Below are positions 53,672-62,320 of a stretch of DNA of 64,000 nucleotides, one piece after another; the first letter of the stretch is position 1; the number at the start of each line of letters is the position of its first letter. The notes beneath the pieces are model-generated. The model was given only the letters and a program-made list of their open reading frames with translations. It had not been told where the DNA came from and did no database searches. The DNA comes from Cupriavidus basilensis. GTDB lineage: Bacteria; Pseudomonadota; Gammaproteobacteria; Burkholderiales; Burkholderiaceae. The stretch covers positions 310,001 through 374,000 of the forward strand of contig NZ_BBQM01000015.1 in the NCBI RefSeq assembly GCF_000876015.1, in the 5' to 3' direction. A program made the translations under genes and the position numbers.

Positions 53672-55021
53672 ATGTCTGCGCAAACAGAGTCAATCGATAC
53701 GCTGATCATCGGCGCCGGCCAGGCAGGTATCGCCATGAGCGAGCATCTCACGCGGCTCAAGGTCCCGCACGTGATACTCGAGCGGGATCGTATCGCCGAG
53801 CGGTGGCGCAGCAGGCGCTGGGATTCGCTGGTCGCCAATGGCCCGGCCTGGCACGACCGCTTCCCCAACCTCGAGTTCGACAACGTGGACCCGGACGGCT
53901 TTGCCGCCAAGGAACAGGTGGCCGACTACTTCGAGCGATACGCGCGGCAGTTCGGCGCGCCCGTGCGCACCGGCGTCGAGGTCCTGGGCGTCGAGCGCCG
54001 CGACGGACAACCGGGCTTCGTGGTCGATACGAGCTCCGGGCGCTTTCATGCGCTCCGCGTCGTGGTGGCCACGGGCGCGTTCCAGCGCCCGGTGATCCCC
54101 GCCATCGCGCCCGTGGATGCGGGCCTGACGCAATTGCATTCGGCGTACTACAAGAATCCCGCGCAGCTGCCCGCCGGTGCGGTACTGGTGGTCGGCGCCG
54201 GTTCGTCGGGGGTACAGATCGCCGACGAACTGCATCGTTCGGGACGCGAGGTCTATCTCTCGGTCGGCGCGCATGACCGCCCGCCGCGCACCTATCGCGG
54301 CCGCGACTTTTGCTGGTGGCTGGGCGTGCTCGGCGAGTGGGACAAGGAAATCGCGGTGCCCGGCCGCGAACACGTGACCATTGCCGTCAGCGGCGCCTAT
54401 GGCGGCCAGGCCATCGATTTTCGCCGGCTCGCGCACGGCGGCATGAAACTGGTCGGGCTGACCAAGGCCTTCGACAACGGCGTGGCCAGCTTCGAAGGCG
54501 ACCTCGCCGCCAACCTTGCGCGTGGCGACCAGAGCCTGATGGCCATGCTGGACGCCGCCGACGCCTATGCGGCGCGCAACGGCCTGGACCTGCCGGAGGA
54601 TCCGCAGGCACGCTACATCCCGCCCGACCCGGATTGCGTGCGCAACCCCATCGCCAGCCTGGACCTGGCCCAGGCCGGCGTGAAGACCATCATCTGGGCC
54701 ACCGGCTATGCGGTCGACTACGACTGGCTGAAGGTGGATGCCTTCAACGAGCAAGGCAAGCCGCAACACCAGCGCGGCGTATCCAGCGAGCCCGGCGTCT
54801 ATTTCCTGGGCCTGCCGTGGCTGTCCCGGCGCGGCTCATCGTTCATCTGGGGCGTGTGGCACGACGCCAAGCACGTCGGCGACCACATCGCCAACCAGCG
54901 CAAGTACCTCGCCTACGACGTCGCCCTGCGCGCCAGGGCGGCGCCGCGCCCGCGCGAGGTCGCCAGCACCACCATCGCCCCAGAGGCGCCATTGCAAACC
55001 ACCTTCGCAGGAGCGAAATGA
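53672..55021 (+). CDS. FAD/NAD(P)-binding flavoprotein monooxygenase (CzcO-like)
   Basis: 449 aa; AAAGGAGG precedes the ATG. FAD motif TLIIGAGQAGIAMSEHLTRL at residues 9-28, NAD(P) motif VLVVGAGSSGVQIADELHRS at about 172-191, and the hinge motif IIWATGYAVDYDWL near 330. RWRSRRWDSLVANGPAW and HSAYYKNPAQLPAG are typical of class B-like monooxygenases and YUC-type enzymes. It likely oxygenates an amine or carbonyl compound. The stop overlaps the RidA start. Confidence 0.9.
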   Translation: MSAQTESIDTLIIGAGQAGIAMSEHLTRLKVPHVILERDRIAERWRSRRWDSLVANGPAWHDRFPNLEFDNVDPDGFAAKEQVADYFERYARQFGAPVRTGVEVLGVERRDGQPGFVVDTSSGRFHALRVVVATGAFQRPVIPAIAPVDAGLTQLHSAYYKNPAQLPAGAVLVVGAGSSGVQIADELHRSGREVYLSVGAHDRPPRTYRGRDFCWWLGVLGEWDKEIAVPGREHVTIAVSGAYGGQAIDFRRLAHGGMKLVGLTKAFDNGVASFEGDLAANLARGDQSLMAMLDAADAYAARNGLDLPEDPQARYIPPDPDCVRNPIASLDLAQAGVKTIIWATGYAVDYDWLKVDAFNEQGKPQHQRGVSSEPGVYFLGLPWLSRRGSSFIWGVWHDAKHVGDHIANQRKYLAYDVALRARAAPRPREVASTTIAPEAPLQTTFAGAK

Positions 55022-55461
55022 TGCCGACGCACCATCGCATACGCATGTTCAACACCAAGGACACCTATCCCAATCAGGCGCTTGACAATGACCTGTGCCA
55101 GGCGGTGCGGGCCGGCAATACCGTCTATGTCCGCGGACAGATCGGCACCGATTTCGACGGCAATCTGGTCGGGCTGGGCGATCCGCGCGCGCAGGCCGAG
55201 CAGGCGATGAAGAATGTGAAGCAGCTGCTCGAGGAAGCCGGCAGCGACCTGAGCCACATCGTCAAGACCACCACCTACATCACCGACCCGCGCTACCGCG
55301 AGCCGGTCTACCAGGAAGTGGGGAAGTGGCTCAAGGGCGTGTTCCCGATCTCGACGGGCCTGTGCATCAGCGCCCTCGGCCAGCCGCAGTGGCTGATGGA
55401 GATCGACGTGATTGCCGTCATTCCCGAGAACTGGACGGCGAAGCCGGCGCAAGGAGCCTGA
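55021..55461 (+). CDS. RidA family protein
   Basis: 146 aa starting MPTHHRIRMFNTKDTYPNQA. The ATG directly before it (55018) overlaps the previous stop as ATGA; AGGAG is 7 nt before the ATG used and 4 nt before the other. Segments VRAGNTVYVRGQIGTDFDGN, EQAMKNVKQLLEEAGSDLSH and PISTGLCISALGQPQWLMEI. Probably hydrolyses enamine or imine by-products of the amine-oxidising flavoprotein next door. Confidence 0.9.
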   Translation: MPTHHRIRMFNTKDTYPNQALDNDLCQAVRAGNTVYVRGQIGTDFDGNLVGLGDPRAQAEQAMKNVKQLLEEAGSDLSHIVKTTTYITDPRYREPVYQEVGKWLKGVFPISTGLCISALGQPQWLMEIDVIAVIPENWTAKPAQGA

Positions 55462-55462
55462 C

Positions 55463-56140
55463 ATGACATTTTCCATCGTCGGCCGCTGCCCGCAGACCGG
55501 GCAACTCGGTATCGCCATCAGCTCTTCGAGCATCTCCGTCGGCGCGCGCTGCCCCTGGGTACGCGCGGGCGTCGGCGCGGTGGCCACACAGAACGTCACG
55601 CTGCCCGCGCTGGGCCCGGAGATCCTGGACCTGCTGGAAACCGGCAAGTTGCCGCCGGCGCAGGCGTTGGACCAGGCGCTGGCCGCCCGTGAGTGGAGCG
55701 AGTACCGCCAGGTCGCCGTCATCGACCAGCAGGGAAGGACGGCGTTCTTCACCGGCAAGGAAGCACTGGGCCTGAGCCATGCCGTTGCCGGCCAACAATG
55801 CCTCGCCGCCGGCAACATGCTGGCGGACCGGCGGGTGGCCGACGTCATGGTGGCGGCCTTTGAGCAATCCGAGGGCGCCTTGGGCGACCGCCTGCTGCAC
55901 GCCATGCACGCCGCCGTGAAGGCCGGCGGCGAAGCCGGACCGGTTCATTCGGCCGCGCTCAAGATCGCCGGTACGCAAACCTGGGCGCTGGTGGACCTGC
56001 GCGTGGACTGGACCGATGACGATCCAGTCACCGTGCTGGACGCGCTGTGGCGGAGGTATCAGCCGCAGATGCAGGACTACGTGACGCGGGCGCTCAATCC
56101 GCTCGCCGCGCCCAGTTACGGCGTGCCGGGCGACGAGTGA
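55463..56140 (+). CDS. DUF1028 family protein (Ntn-hydrolase-like)
   Basis: 225 aa starting MTFSIVGRCPQTGQLGIAIS; AAGGAG is 7 nt upstream. The first residues, with Thr2 after Met removal, resemble Ntn hydrolases. SISVGARCPWVRAGVGAVAT and ALVDLRVDWTDDDPVTVLDA are family hallmarks. Found often beside RidA genes; role not established. Last gene of the flavoprotein set. Confidence 0.92.
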   Translation: MTFSIVGRCPQTGQLGIAISSSSISVGARCPWVRAGVGAVATQNVTLPALGPEILDLLETGKLPPAQALDQALAAREWSEYRQVAVIDQQGRTAFFTGKEALGLSHAVAGQQCLAAGNMLADRRVADVMVAAFEQSEGALGDRLLHAMHAAVKAGGEAGPVHSAALKIAGTQTWALVDLRVDWTDDDPVTVLDALWRRYQPQMQDYVTRALNPLAAPSYGVPGDE

Positions 56141-56158
56141 GGCGGTGCCGGCGGTGCG

Positions 56159-56179
56159 CGCCTCGATGGTATCGAGGCG
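56159..56179. terminator. Perfect hairpin between convergent DUF1028 and argC genes
   Basis: CGCCTCGAT-GGT-ATCGAGGCG, 9-bp arms, 18 bp after the DUF1028 stop. No T-run on either side, so it is a weak or bidirectional terminator at best. Confidence 0.5.
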
Positions 56180-56247
56180 GCTCACGTCGGCCGGCAACAA
56201 TCGTCGGCATATGGTTGCGGCCGAACGTCAGCTCAGGCCATCGGCCG

Positions 56248-57177
56248 CTATTGCCGCGTGAGCATCAGGTTCAGGTTCTGCACCGCTGCGCCGGATGCGC
56301 CTTTGCCAAGATTGTCGAAAACCGCGGACAGCAGGACGTGCCCGTGTTCCATGTTGGGAAATACGCTCAGGCGCATGTCGCTGGTGCCGTTCAGCGCCTG
56401 CGGATCCAGGTGCTTCAGGGCGCGCGATTCGTGCAGCGGCGTGACACTTACGTGGGCCGCCTCGGCATAGTGGCGTGCGAGGCATGCGTGCAACGCGGCG
56501 CCATCCACGTCGGGTGCCAGCAGCCGCAGCGTCAGGGGGACCGTCAGCACGATGCCCTGGCGGAACGCCCCAATCGCGGGGACGAAGATGGGACGCTGCG
56601 CGAGCCCGGCGTGCTGCTGGATCTCCGGGGTGTGCTTGTGCGCGAGTTCCAGGCCATATACCTGGTATGAAGGCGCGTTGACGGCTCCCGGTCCCTCATA
56701 TTCCTCCACGCCGGCACGCCCGCCTCCGGAGTAGCCGGACACCGCATGAATGCTGACGGGGTAGTTGCCCGGTATGAGCCCGGCCTGCAACAGGGGGCGC
56801 AGCAAGCCGATGGCGCCGGTCGGATAACAACCGGGATTGGTGACCCGACGCGCGTTCGCGATGCGCTCGGCCTGTCCCGGCGCCATTTCCGGAAATCCGT
56901 ATGTCCAGTCCGGCCGCGTGCGGTGGGCGGAACTGGCGTCGATGACTCTGACGGCGGGATTGACAATGGCGTCCACCGCCTCGCGCGCGGCGGCATCGGG
57001 CAAGCAGAGGATGGCGATGTCGCAGGCGTTGATGGCTTGCGCGCGGCGCCGCGGATCTTTGCGTTCCGCGGCGGCAAGCGTGAGCAGTGCGAGGTCGGTC
57101 CGGTTGCGCAGCCGTTCGTGGATTTGCAGCCCGGTGGTGCCTTGGTCGCCGTCGATGAAAACAACAGGAGAGCGCAT
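56248..57177 (-). CDS. argC: N-acetyl-gamma-glutamyl-phosphate reductase, type 2
   Basis: 309 aa, short ArgC form. NADP segment [20 protein letters not shown], catalytic Cys in [19 protein letters not shown] (about residue 117), then [18 protein letters not shown] and [20 protein letters not shown]. It reduces acyl phosphates to semialdehydes in arginine synthesis. No other arg gene is adjacent and a LysR gene is divergent, so it may be a catabolic paralogue in this region. Confidence 0.93.
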   Translation of the reverse strand: MRSPVVFIDGDQGTTGLQIHERLRNRTDLALLTLAAAERKDPRRRAQAINACDIAILCLPDAAAREAVDAIVNPAVRVIDASSAHRTRPDWTYGFPEMAPGQAERIANARRVTNPGCYPTGAIGLLRPLLQAGLIPGNYPVSIHAVSGYSGGGRAGVEEYEGPGAVNAPSYQVYGLELAHKHTPEIQQHAGLAQRPIFVPAIGAFRQGIVLTVPLTLRLLAPDVDGAALHACLARHYAEAAHVSVTPLHESRALKHLDPQALNGTSDMRLSVFPNMEHGHVLLSAVFDNLGKGASGAAVQNLNLMLTRQ

Positions 57178-57277
57178 ACGGGGAATACTCCGGTGACTGT
57201 GGGTTGTGACAAGGAGAACGAGCCCCTATGTTCTCCGGACCGCTAGAATAGAGAAAGTTGAATTTGATAACGTTAAT

Positions 57278-57294
57278 ATTCAGTTTTCCTGAAT
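57278..57294. promoter_or_regulatory. LysR-type operator between argC and lysR
   Basis: ATTCAG-TTTTC-CTGAAT, perfect 6-bp arms, containing a T-N11-A core. It lies 12 bp before the LysR start and 100 bp from argC, in an AT-rich patch, so it suits autorepression and argC control. Confidence 0.65.
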
Positions 57295-57306
57295 CTGGAT
57301 GCCGAC

Positions 57307-58191
57307 ATGCGAGAGATCAGCCTGGACCGTCTGCGCACGCTGGTCGCCATTGCCGACCGTGGCTCATTTGCCGATGCGGCGCGCGCACTGCACCTGGCGC
57401 CGCCCACGGTCAGCCTCCACATCGCCGAACTCGAAGACCGCATTGGGGCGCCGCTCCTGTCACGGAAGCGCGGGCATGTCAGGCCGTCGGCGATAGGCGA
57501 GGTGCTGGTGGAGCGCGCGCGCCGGCTGCTGGCCGATGCGGAGCAGGCGTTGGACGATATTCAACGCCAGGTGCAGGGGCTCGAAGGGCGCGTGCGGCTC
57601 GGCGCGTCGACCGGCGTGATCGCGCACCTCTTGCCGCAGGCGCTCGAAGCGCTGCGCCAGCACCATCCCGCCATCGACATTCAGATTGCGGTGCTCACTT
57701 CGCATGAAACGCTGTCCCGACTGGCGGATGGAACGCTCGATGTCGGGCTGGTCGCACTGCCTCAGCCCCCGGTGGCCGGACTCGTGATAAAGCCCTGGCG
57801 CCGCGACCCCGTGATGGCCTTTGTGCCGGCGCACTGGCGGTGCCCGGCCCGCGTCACGCCGGAATGGCTCGCCGCCCAGCCTCTCATTCTCAATGACGCG
57901 ACCACGCGCCTCTCGCGCCTGACCGCGGAATGGTTCGCGGCCGGAGGGCAGCATCCCGCGCCGCGCATTCAGCTCAACTACAACGACGCGATCAAGAGCC
58001 TGGTGGCGGCAGGCTATGGCGCGGCGCTGTTGCCCCATGAGGCCACCACGCCATTGCTCGACGGGCGCATTGTCATGCGTCCGCTGCGCCCGGCGTTGTG
58101 GCGCCGGCTCGGTATCGCGCATCGTGCCGGGTACGTTGAGCGTTCCACGCAGCACGTACTCGATGTGTTGTGGGATCTGCGATTGACGTAG
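57307..58191 (+). CDS. LysR-family transcriptional regulator
   Basis: 294 aa. HTH: ADAARALHLAPPTVSLHIAE (residues 20-40). Effector part: GRVRLGASTGVIAHLLPQAL and NDAIKSLVAAGYGAALLPHE. ArgP/IciA-like in outline but ligand not known. Divergent from argC, which is its most likely target. Confidence 0.92.
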   Translation: MREISLDRLRTLVAIADRGSFADAARALHLAPPTVSLHIAELEDRIGAPLLSRKRGHVRPSAIGEVLVERARRLLADAEQALDDIQRQVQGLEGRVRLGASTGVIAHLLPQALEALRQHHPAIDIQIAVLTSHETLSRLADGTLDVGLVALPQPPVAGLVIKPWRRDPVMAFVPAHWRCPARVTPEWLAAQPLILNDATTRLSRLTAEWFAAGGQHPAPRIQLNYNDAIKSLVAAGYGAALLPHEATTPLLDGRIVMRPLRPALWRRLGIAHRAGYVERSTQHVLDVLWDLRLT

Positions 58192-58502
58192 GCGTTGCCG
58201 TTTGCCGTTGGCTGTTTACTGTTTGCCGCTTCGGTTCGTTCTCGCCGCGACGGCAGCCTTGTTGCACGCCACGACGAACGGATACCGATGAAGACATCCA
58301 TGAAATCGCGTGGGGCGGAGCAGGCGGCCGCGAGGCTGTTCTGCGACGAAGGGATTCGCGCAACCGTCATCGAGCGGCAGTCGCCACCGCGGGCGTCGTC
58401 ACGCCGGCGTGCCGCGGTCCGGTCCGTTTCAGGGCTGGCCGGGCGAGAGAAGTCCCGCCGAAGGTCGCGCACGGCACGCGGATGGTGGGAACGAGGTCTG
58501 CG
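58192..58502. other. Gap between two LysR genes with a gene remnant
   Basis: 311 bp between a plus-strand and a minus-strand LysR gene that converge. It carries what looks like the N-terminus of a TetR regulator without its remaining domains. No terminator with a T-run is seen. Confidence 0.5.
58288..58383 (+). pseudogene. TetR-family N-terminal remnant
   Basis: The frame from ATG reads MKTSMKSRGAEQAAARLFCD then EGIRATVIERQS. The ARLFCDEGIRATVIE part matches the first helices of TetR regulators (typically RLFYREGIRATGVD). The helix-turn-helix and ligand domain are lost; the frame then runs into Arg/Ser-rich sequence overlapping the next gene. Confidence 0.4.
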
Positions 58503-59438
58503 CTACGTCGGAATACCGAGTGCCGCGACCAGCGTCGTCCGCCGCACGCGCGGCAGCAGCATCCGGATAAAGTCGAAGGCGAACGGTTTGAGCAAGTGAT
58601 CCCGTCGAACCATGACCATAGCCGTCGAGGCAGGGAAAATATGCCCGGCTTCGATGCAGCGCAGCCTCGGATCCGGGTCGTCTTCCATCGCCATCTTGTT
58701 CAGCGCGGCGATGCCGACGCCTTGCGCCACGTAGGCCTTCATCACGTCCACGTCCATGGCGCGCATCACGATGCGGGGCTGTAGCCCGTGCATCTGGAAC
58801 GCACGCTGCACCACGGCGCCGGACGTGAATTTCTCGTCGTGCACAATCCACGGCCAGTCGGCCAGATCCCTGATCTTGATCTCGCCCAGTGCCAGCAGCG
58901 GGTGCCCCCGCGGCACGACGAGGCAGCGCTCCATCTCGTAGGCGCGAAGCGAAAGGATATCGGGTGCGGCGTTCGACGGCATGGTGCTCAGGCCGATGTC
59001 GATGCTGCCGTCGCGCACGCCGGCGTGGATTTCGGGCGGCGTGCCGACCGAGTACTCCAGCTGGACGTGAGGGTAGGTGCGCAGGAAGCGCCCGGTGACG
59101 GGCAGCAGCCGGTAGCGCGCATGAACATGCGTGGTGCCCAGGCGGATCGTGCCGCGCGCCTGCCCGCCTTGCCCGTTGTCGCGCAGGCCGCGCAATGCCT
59201 GCGAGTCCTGCAGGATGCGGCCCGCAAGCGAATAGGCCTCGCGTCCGGCATCGGTCAGCCCCACCAGCCGATTGCCGCGCCTCGCGAAGACCACGATGCC
59301 CAGTTCGTTTTCGAGCGCGCGCACCATCTTGCTCACGCCTGGCTGGGTGGTGAAGAGCGCCTCGGCCGTGCGTGAAACGCTGAAGCCGTTGGCCACGATC
59401 TGGCGGATGCAGTGAAGTTGCTGGAAGGTCATCGACAT
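58503..59438 (-). CDS. LysR-family transcriptional regulator (CysB/Cbl-like)
   Basis: 311 aa. HTH: FSVSRTAEALFTTQPGVSKM (residues 19-38), the CysB-type GVSKMVRALENELGI form. Effector domain: GTTHVHARYRLLPVTGRFLR, DGSIDIGLSTMP and KAYVAQGVGIAALNKMAMED. Divergent from the lyase/Bug/MmgE genes, which it probably controls. Confidence 0.93.
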   Translation of the reverse strand: MSMTFQQLHCIRQIVANGFSVSRTAEALFTTQPGVSKMVRALENELGIVVFARRGNRLVGLTDAGREAYSLAGRILQDSQALRGLRDNGQGGQARGTIRLGTTHVHARYRLLPVTGRFLRTYPHVQLEYSVGTPPEIHAGVRDGSIDIGLSTMPSNAAPDILSLRAYEMERCLVVPRGHPLLALGEIKIRDLADWPWIVHDEKFTSGAVVQRAFQMHGLQPRIVMRAMDVDVMKAYVAQGVGIAALNKMAMEDDPDPRLRCIEAGHIFPASTAMVMVRRDHLLKPFAFDFIRMLLPRVRRTTLVAALGIPT

Positions 59439-59483
59439 GGCGGCACGGGGAGTCTCGGCACAATGGCCATATTATGCAATGCA

Positions 59484-59499
59484 GGCAATGATTGATGCC
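59484..59499. promoter_or_regulatory. Weak operator candidate before the lyase gene
   Basis: GGCA-N8-TGCC within an AT-rich part of the 134-bp LysR/lyase divergent region. Short arms, so only a suggestion. Confidence 0.25.
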
Positions 59500-59572
59500 A
59501 ATTAATTCATTTGACGGCATGAACTGACGGGACGCACATTAGCGGCAACATAACTCCGTTCCATGTGCCTCC

Positions 59573-61066
59573 ATGTCAGCACCATCCGCACCTTCTGCAC
59601 CGTCCGCACCATCCGCACCTTCCGGCCACGCCAGCGCCGCCTACGCCGTCAAGGACGTCAACGAAGCCTTCCGCGGTGGTGCGCGGGTTCCGGCATTCCT
59701 CGGCCAGATCAACCAGGCCTCCCTCGTCATGCTCACCGAGCGCGACGTCATCGGCGCGCAGGATGCCCGCGCGATTGCGCAGGCCATCCTGGCCCTCGAG
59801 AACGAAGCGCCAGCCGCACGCCCCTCGGGCGACTATCTCGACTACGAGCGCCGGCTGGCGGCGCTGGCCGGCCCGTCGGCGTCGCTGGTGCATGCCGGCC
59901 GCAGCCGGCAGGACATTGCCTCCACGCTCTCGCGCATGAACCTGCGAGCCGACCTGCTCGATGCGCACGCGGGCCTGGGCGACATGCGGCGCGGGCTGCT
60001 GAAGTTGGCGGGGGACCACGTGCGCACGGTCATTCCTGCCTACACGCACGGCGTGCAGGCCCAGCCCACGACGCTGGCGCACTACCTGCTGGCCGTCGTC
60101 GCCGCGCTGGGCCGGCAGCAACAGCGGCTGGAGCAGGCCTATGCGCGCATCAACCTCAGTCCGCTGGGCGCGGCCGCCCTGGCGGCGTCGAGCTTCCCTG
60201 TCGACCGCGAACGCCTGGCCAGCCTGCTGGGCTTTGGCGGCATCGTGCGCAACACCTACGACGCGAACCATCTTGCCTCGGTGGACAGCAGCCTGGAACT
60301 GGCATCCGTGCTTGCCAGCTGCGCCGTGCAGATCAGCCAGTTTGCGCAGGACCTGCATTCGCAGTACCTCACGCCTCATCCCTGGCTCACGATGCGCGGG
60401 GGCGAACTCATGGGCATCAGCAGCCTGATGCCCCAGAAGCGCAATCCGGCCGCCCTGGAGCAGTTGCGGGCGCAGAGCAGCCTGCTGCTCTGCGAGATGC
60501 AGGGGCCGTTCCTCGTCGCCCACAACGTGCGGACCGGCATGTTCGACTACCGCGCCTACGACCCGCTGTCCTCCAAGCGCTTCGTGGCGCTGTTCGCGCT
60601 TTTCACGCGGATCGTCGACAGCCTCGTGGTCGACGCGCAGCAGGCCCGCCGCGAGGTGGATGCGGACTATTCCACGGTCACGGAGATTGCCGACGTGCTC
60701 ATGCAGCAGGCCCGCGTGCCTTTCCGCCTCGGCCACCATTTCGCCTCGCTCCTGACCGATTTCGGCCGCGAACGGCGGCTGCGCCTGGCGGAGATCTCCT
60801 ACGAACAGGCCTGCGCGCTTTACCGCGAACAGGCCGGCGCGGAACTCCCGATCGACGCCGTGCAGTACAACCAGTGCGTGGATGCCGAGCAGATGATCCT
60901 GCGGCGCCGTGGCGCGGGCGGACCCCAGCCAGACGAGGCGATGCGCATGCTGGACGAGGAGCGCGCGGCAGCCGAAGCCGCCGGCGTCTGGAACGCGCAG
61001 GCCCGGCAGGCTCTCGCCCGGGCCGGCGACGAACTTCTTGCGCTCACGCGCGCGCGGGCCGGCTGA
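59573..61066 (+). CDS. Argininosuccinate lyase-like C-N lyase
   Basis: 497 aa of the aspartase/fumarase superfamily. Substrate segment AGRSRQDIASTLSRMNLRAD near residue 107, catalytic base region IPAYTHGVQAQPTTLAHYLL near 155 and the mobile signature MGISSLMPQKRNPAALEQL near 280 (catalytic Ser kept; the usual GSS is ISS). It should release fumarate from an N-substituted aspartate. No arginine gene context: the neighbours are a LysR, a Bug receptor and an MmgE/PrpD protein. Iminodisuccinate or EDDS-type substrates are inferred candidates. The N-terminus begins with a Ser-Ala-Pro repeat. Confidence 0.88.
   Translation: MSAPSAPSAPSAPSAPSGHASAAYAVKDVNEAFRGGARVPAFLGQINQASLVMLTERDVIGAQDARAIAQAILALENEAPAARPSGDYLDYERRLAALAGPSASLVHAGRSRQDIASTLSRMNLRADLLDAHAGLGDMRRGLLKLAGDHVRTVIPAYTHGVQAQPTTLAHYLLAVVAALGRQQQRLEQAYARINLSPLGAAALAASSFPVDRERLASLLGFGGIVRNTYDANHLASVDSSLELASVLASCAVQISQFAQDLHSQYLTPHPWLTMRGGELMGISSLMPQKRNPAALEQLRAQSSLLLCEMQGPFLVAHNVRTGMFDYRAYDPLSSKRFVALFALFTRIVDSLVVDAQQARREVDADYSTVTEIADVLMQQARVPFRLGHHFASLLTDFGRERRLRLAEISYEQACALYREQAGAELPIDAVQYNQCVDAEQMILRRRGAGGPQPDEAMRMLDEERAAAEAAGVWNAQARQALARAGDELLALTRARAG
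59574..59625 (+). repeat. Ser-Ala-Pro codon repeat at the lyase N-terminus
   Basis: Imperfect tandem 9-bp units (TCNGCACCN form) encode five SAP triplets right after the start codon. Such runs can change length by slippage in whole codons. Confidence 0.6.
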
Positions 61067-61122
61067 GCGGCGCCGCTTATCCGAAATCGGAACAATCCAA
61101 CCAAATAAAACGAAAGGAGACC

Positions 61123-62103
61123 ATGCCAATCCTCAACCTTCGTCCCCTGCGCCGCGCCGCGGTCGCCGTGGCGGCGCTTGTGCTCAGCGCCGCCGCGCAC
61201 GCGGAGTACCCCGACCACCCCATTCGCCTCGTCCTCCCGTACGCCTCGGGCGGCGGCGCCGACACCGTCGGCCGGCCGATGGCCGTTGCCCTGTCCAAGC
61301 AGCTCGGCGCCACGGTCATCGTCGACAACCGGGGCGGAGCGAGCGGCGGCATCGCCATGTCCCTGGTGGCCCACGCCAAGCCGGACGGCTACACGCTGGC
61401 GTTGGCCCTGACAGCCCAGGCGGCCATCAACCCGGGACTCGTCAAGCGGCTCTCCTATGATCCCGTCAAGGACTTCGAGCCGATCTCGCTGCTGGCGCAG
61501 GCGCCGTACTTTCTGGCCGTCTCGCCGAGCCTCGGCGTCAAGACGCTGCCCGAGTTCATTGCGCTGGTGCGCAAGAATCCCGGCAAGTTCTCCTACGGTT
61601 CCTCCGGCACCGGCAGCGGCCTGCACCTGTCGATGGAACTGCTCAAGTCGATGGCCGGGCTGGACATGGAGCACATCCCCTACCAGGGCGCCTCGCCGGC
61701 CTATACCGACCTGATGGGTGGGCGCCTGCAAGCCGTGTTCGCCGGCTTCGGCAGCGGCGGCAGTTTCCTGCAGGCAGGCAAGATGGTGGCGCTGGGCGTC
61801 ACCACCGCCCAGCGCTCTCCCGCGCATCCCGAAGTTCCGACGATCGCCGAGGCCGGCGTGCCGGGGTACCAGTCCTATGTCTGGTACGCCTTGCTGGCGC
61901 CCAAGGGCACGCCCCAGCCCATTCTCGACAAGTTGCAGCGCGCCGCCGTCGCGGCGCTGAAGGATCCCGAGGTGCAGAAGCTGTTCATGGTCGACGGCGT
62001 GCAGCCGATCGGCTCCTCGCCGCAGGAGCTGTCGGCCTTCATGCGCAAGGAGACGGTCAAGTGGCGGGAAGTCATCCAGCGCGCCGGCATCGAACCGGAA
62101 TGA
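61123..62103 (+). CDS. Bug-type tripartite tricarboxylate transporter substrate-binding protein
   Basis: 326 aa; AAAGGAGA is 6 nt before the ATG. Signal peptide ends AAHAE. The mature part YPDHPIRLVLPYASGGGADT, DNRGGASGGIAMSLVAHAKP-DGYTL and HIPYQGASPAYTDLMGGRL is typical of the family. Placed between the lyase and MmgE/PrpD genes (56-bp and 217-bp gaps), it probably binds their di- or tetracarboxylate substrate. Confidence 0.93.
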   Translation: MPILNLRPLRRAAVAVAALVLSAAAHAEYPDHPIRLVLPYASGGGADTVGRPMAVALSKQLGATVIVDNRGGASGGIAMSLVAHAKPDGYTLALALTAQAAINPGLVKRLSYDPVKDFEPISLLAQAPYFLAVSPSLGVKTLPEFIALVRKNPGKFSYGSSGTGSGLHLSMELLKSMAGLDMEHIPYQGASPAYTDLMGGRLQAVFAGFGSGGSFLQAGKMVALGVTTAQRSPAHPEVPTIAEAGVPGYQSYVWYALLAPKGTPQPILDKLQRAAVAALKDPEVQKLFMVDGVQPIGSSPQELSAFMRKETVKWREVIQRAGIEPE

Positions 62104-62178
62104 GCGCTCGACCTGAATGCCGGGCGAGGCGAAGCGCCGCGTTCCATTCGCGCGCCTCGCATTCCGTCCCGGGCTTCA

Positions 62179-62223
62179 GGCATTGAAGGCATTGAAGGCG
62201 TTGCGGGCAACCCGGGCAACCCG
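62179..62223. repeat. Short tandem repeats upstream of the MmgE/PrpD gene
   Basis: GGCATTGAA occurs twice in tandem, followed by GGCAACCCG twice in tandem. The function is not apparent. Confidence 0.5.
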
Positions 62224-62320
62224 GGGCCATAAGCATTCAAGGCATCGACGCGCGTGGCGCGTCATCCATCCACCTGCCGGCGAGCAGGCTTTTTTCGAAC
62301 GAAACCAGGAGTACGAATTC

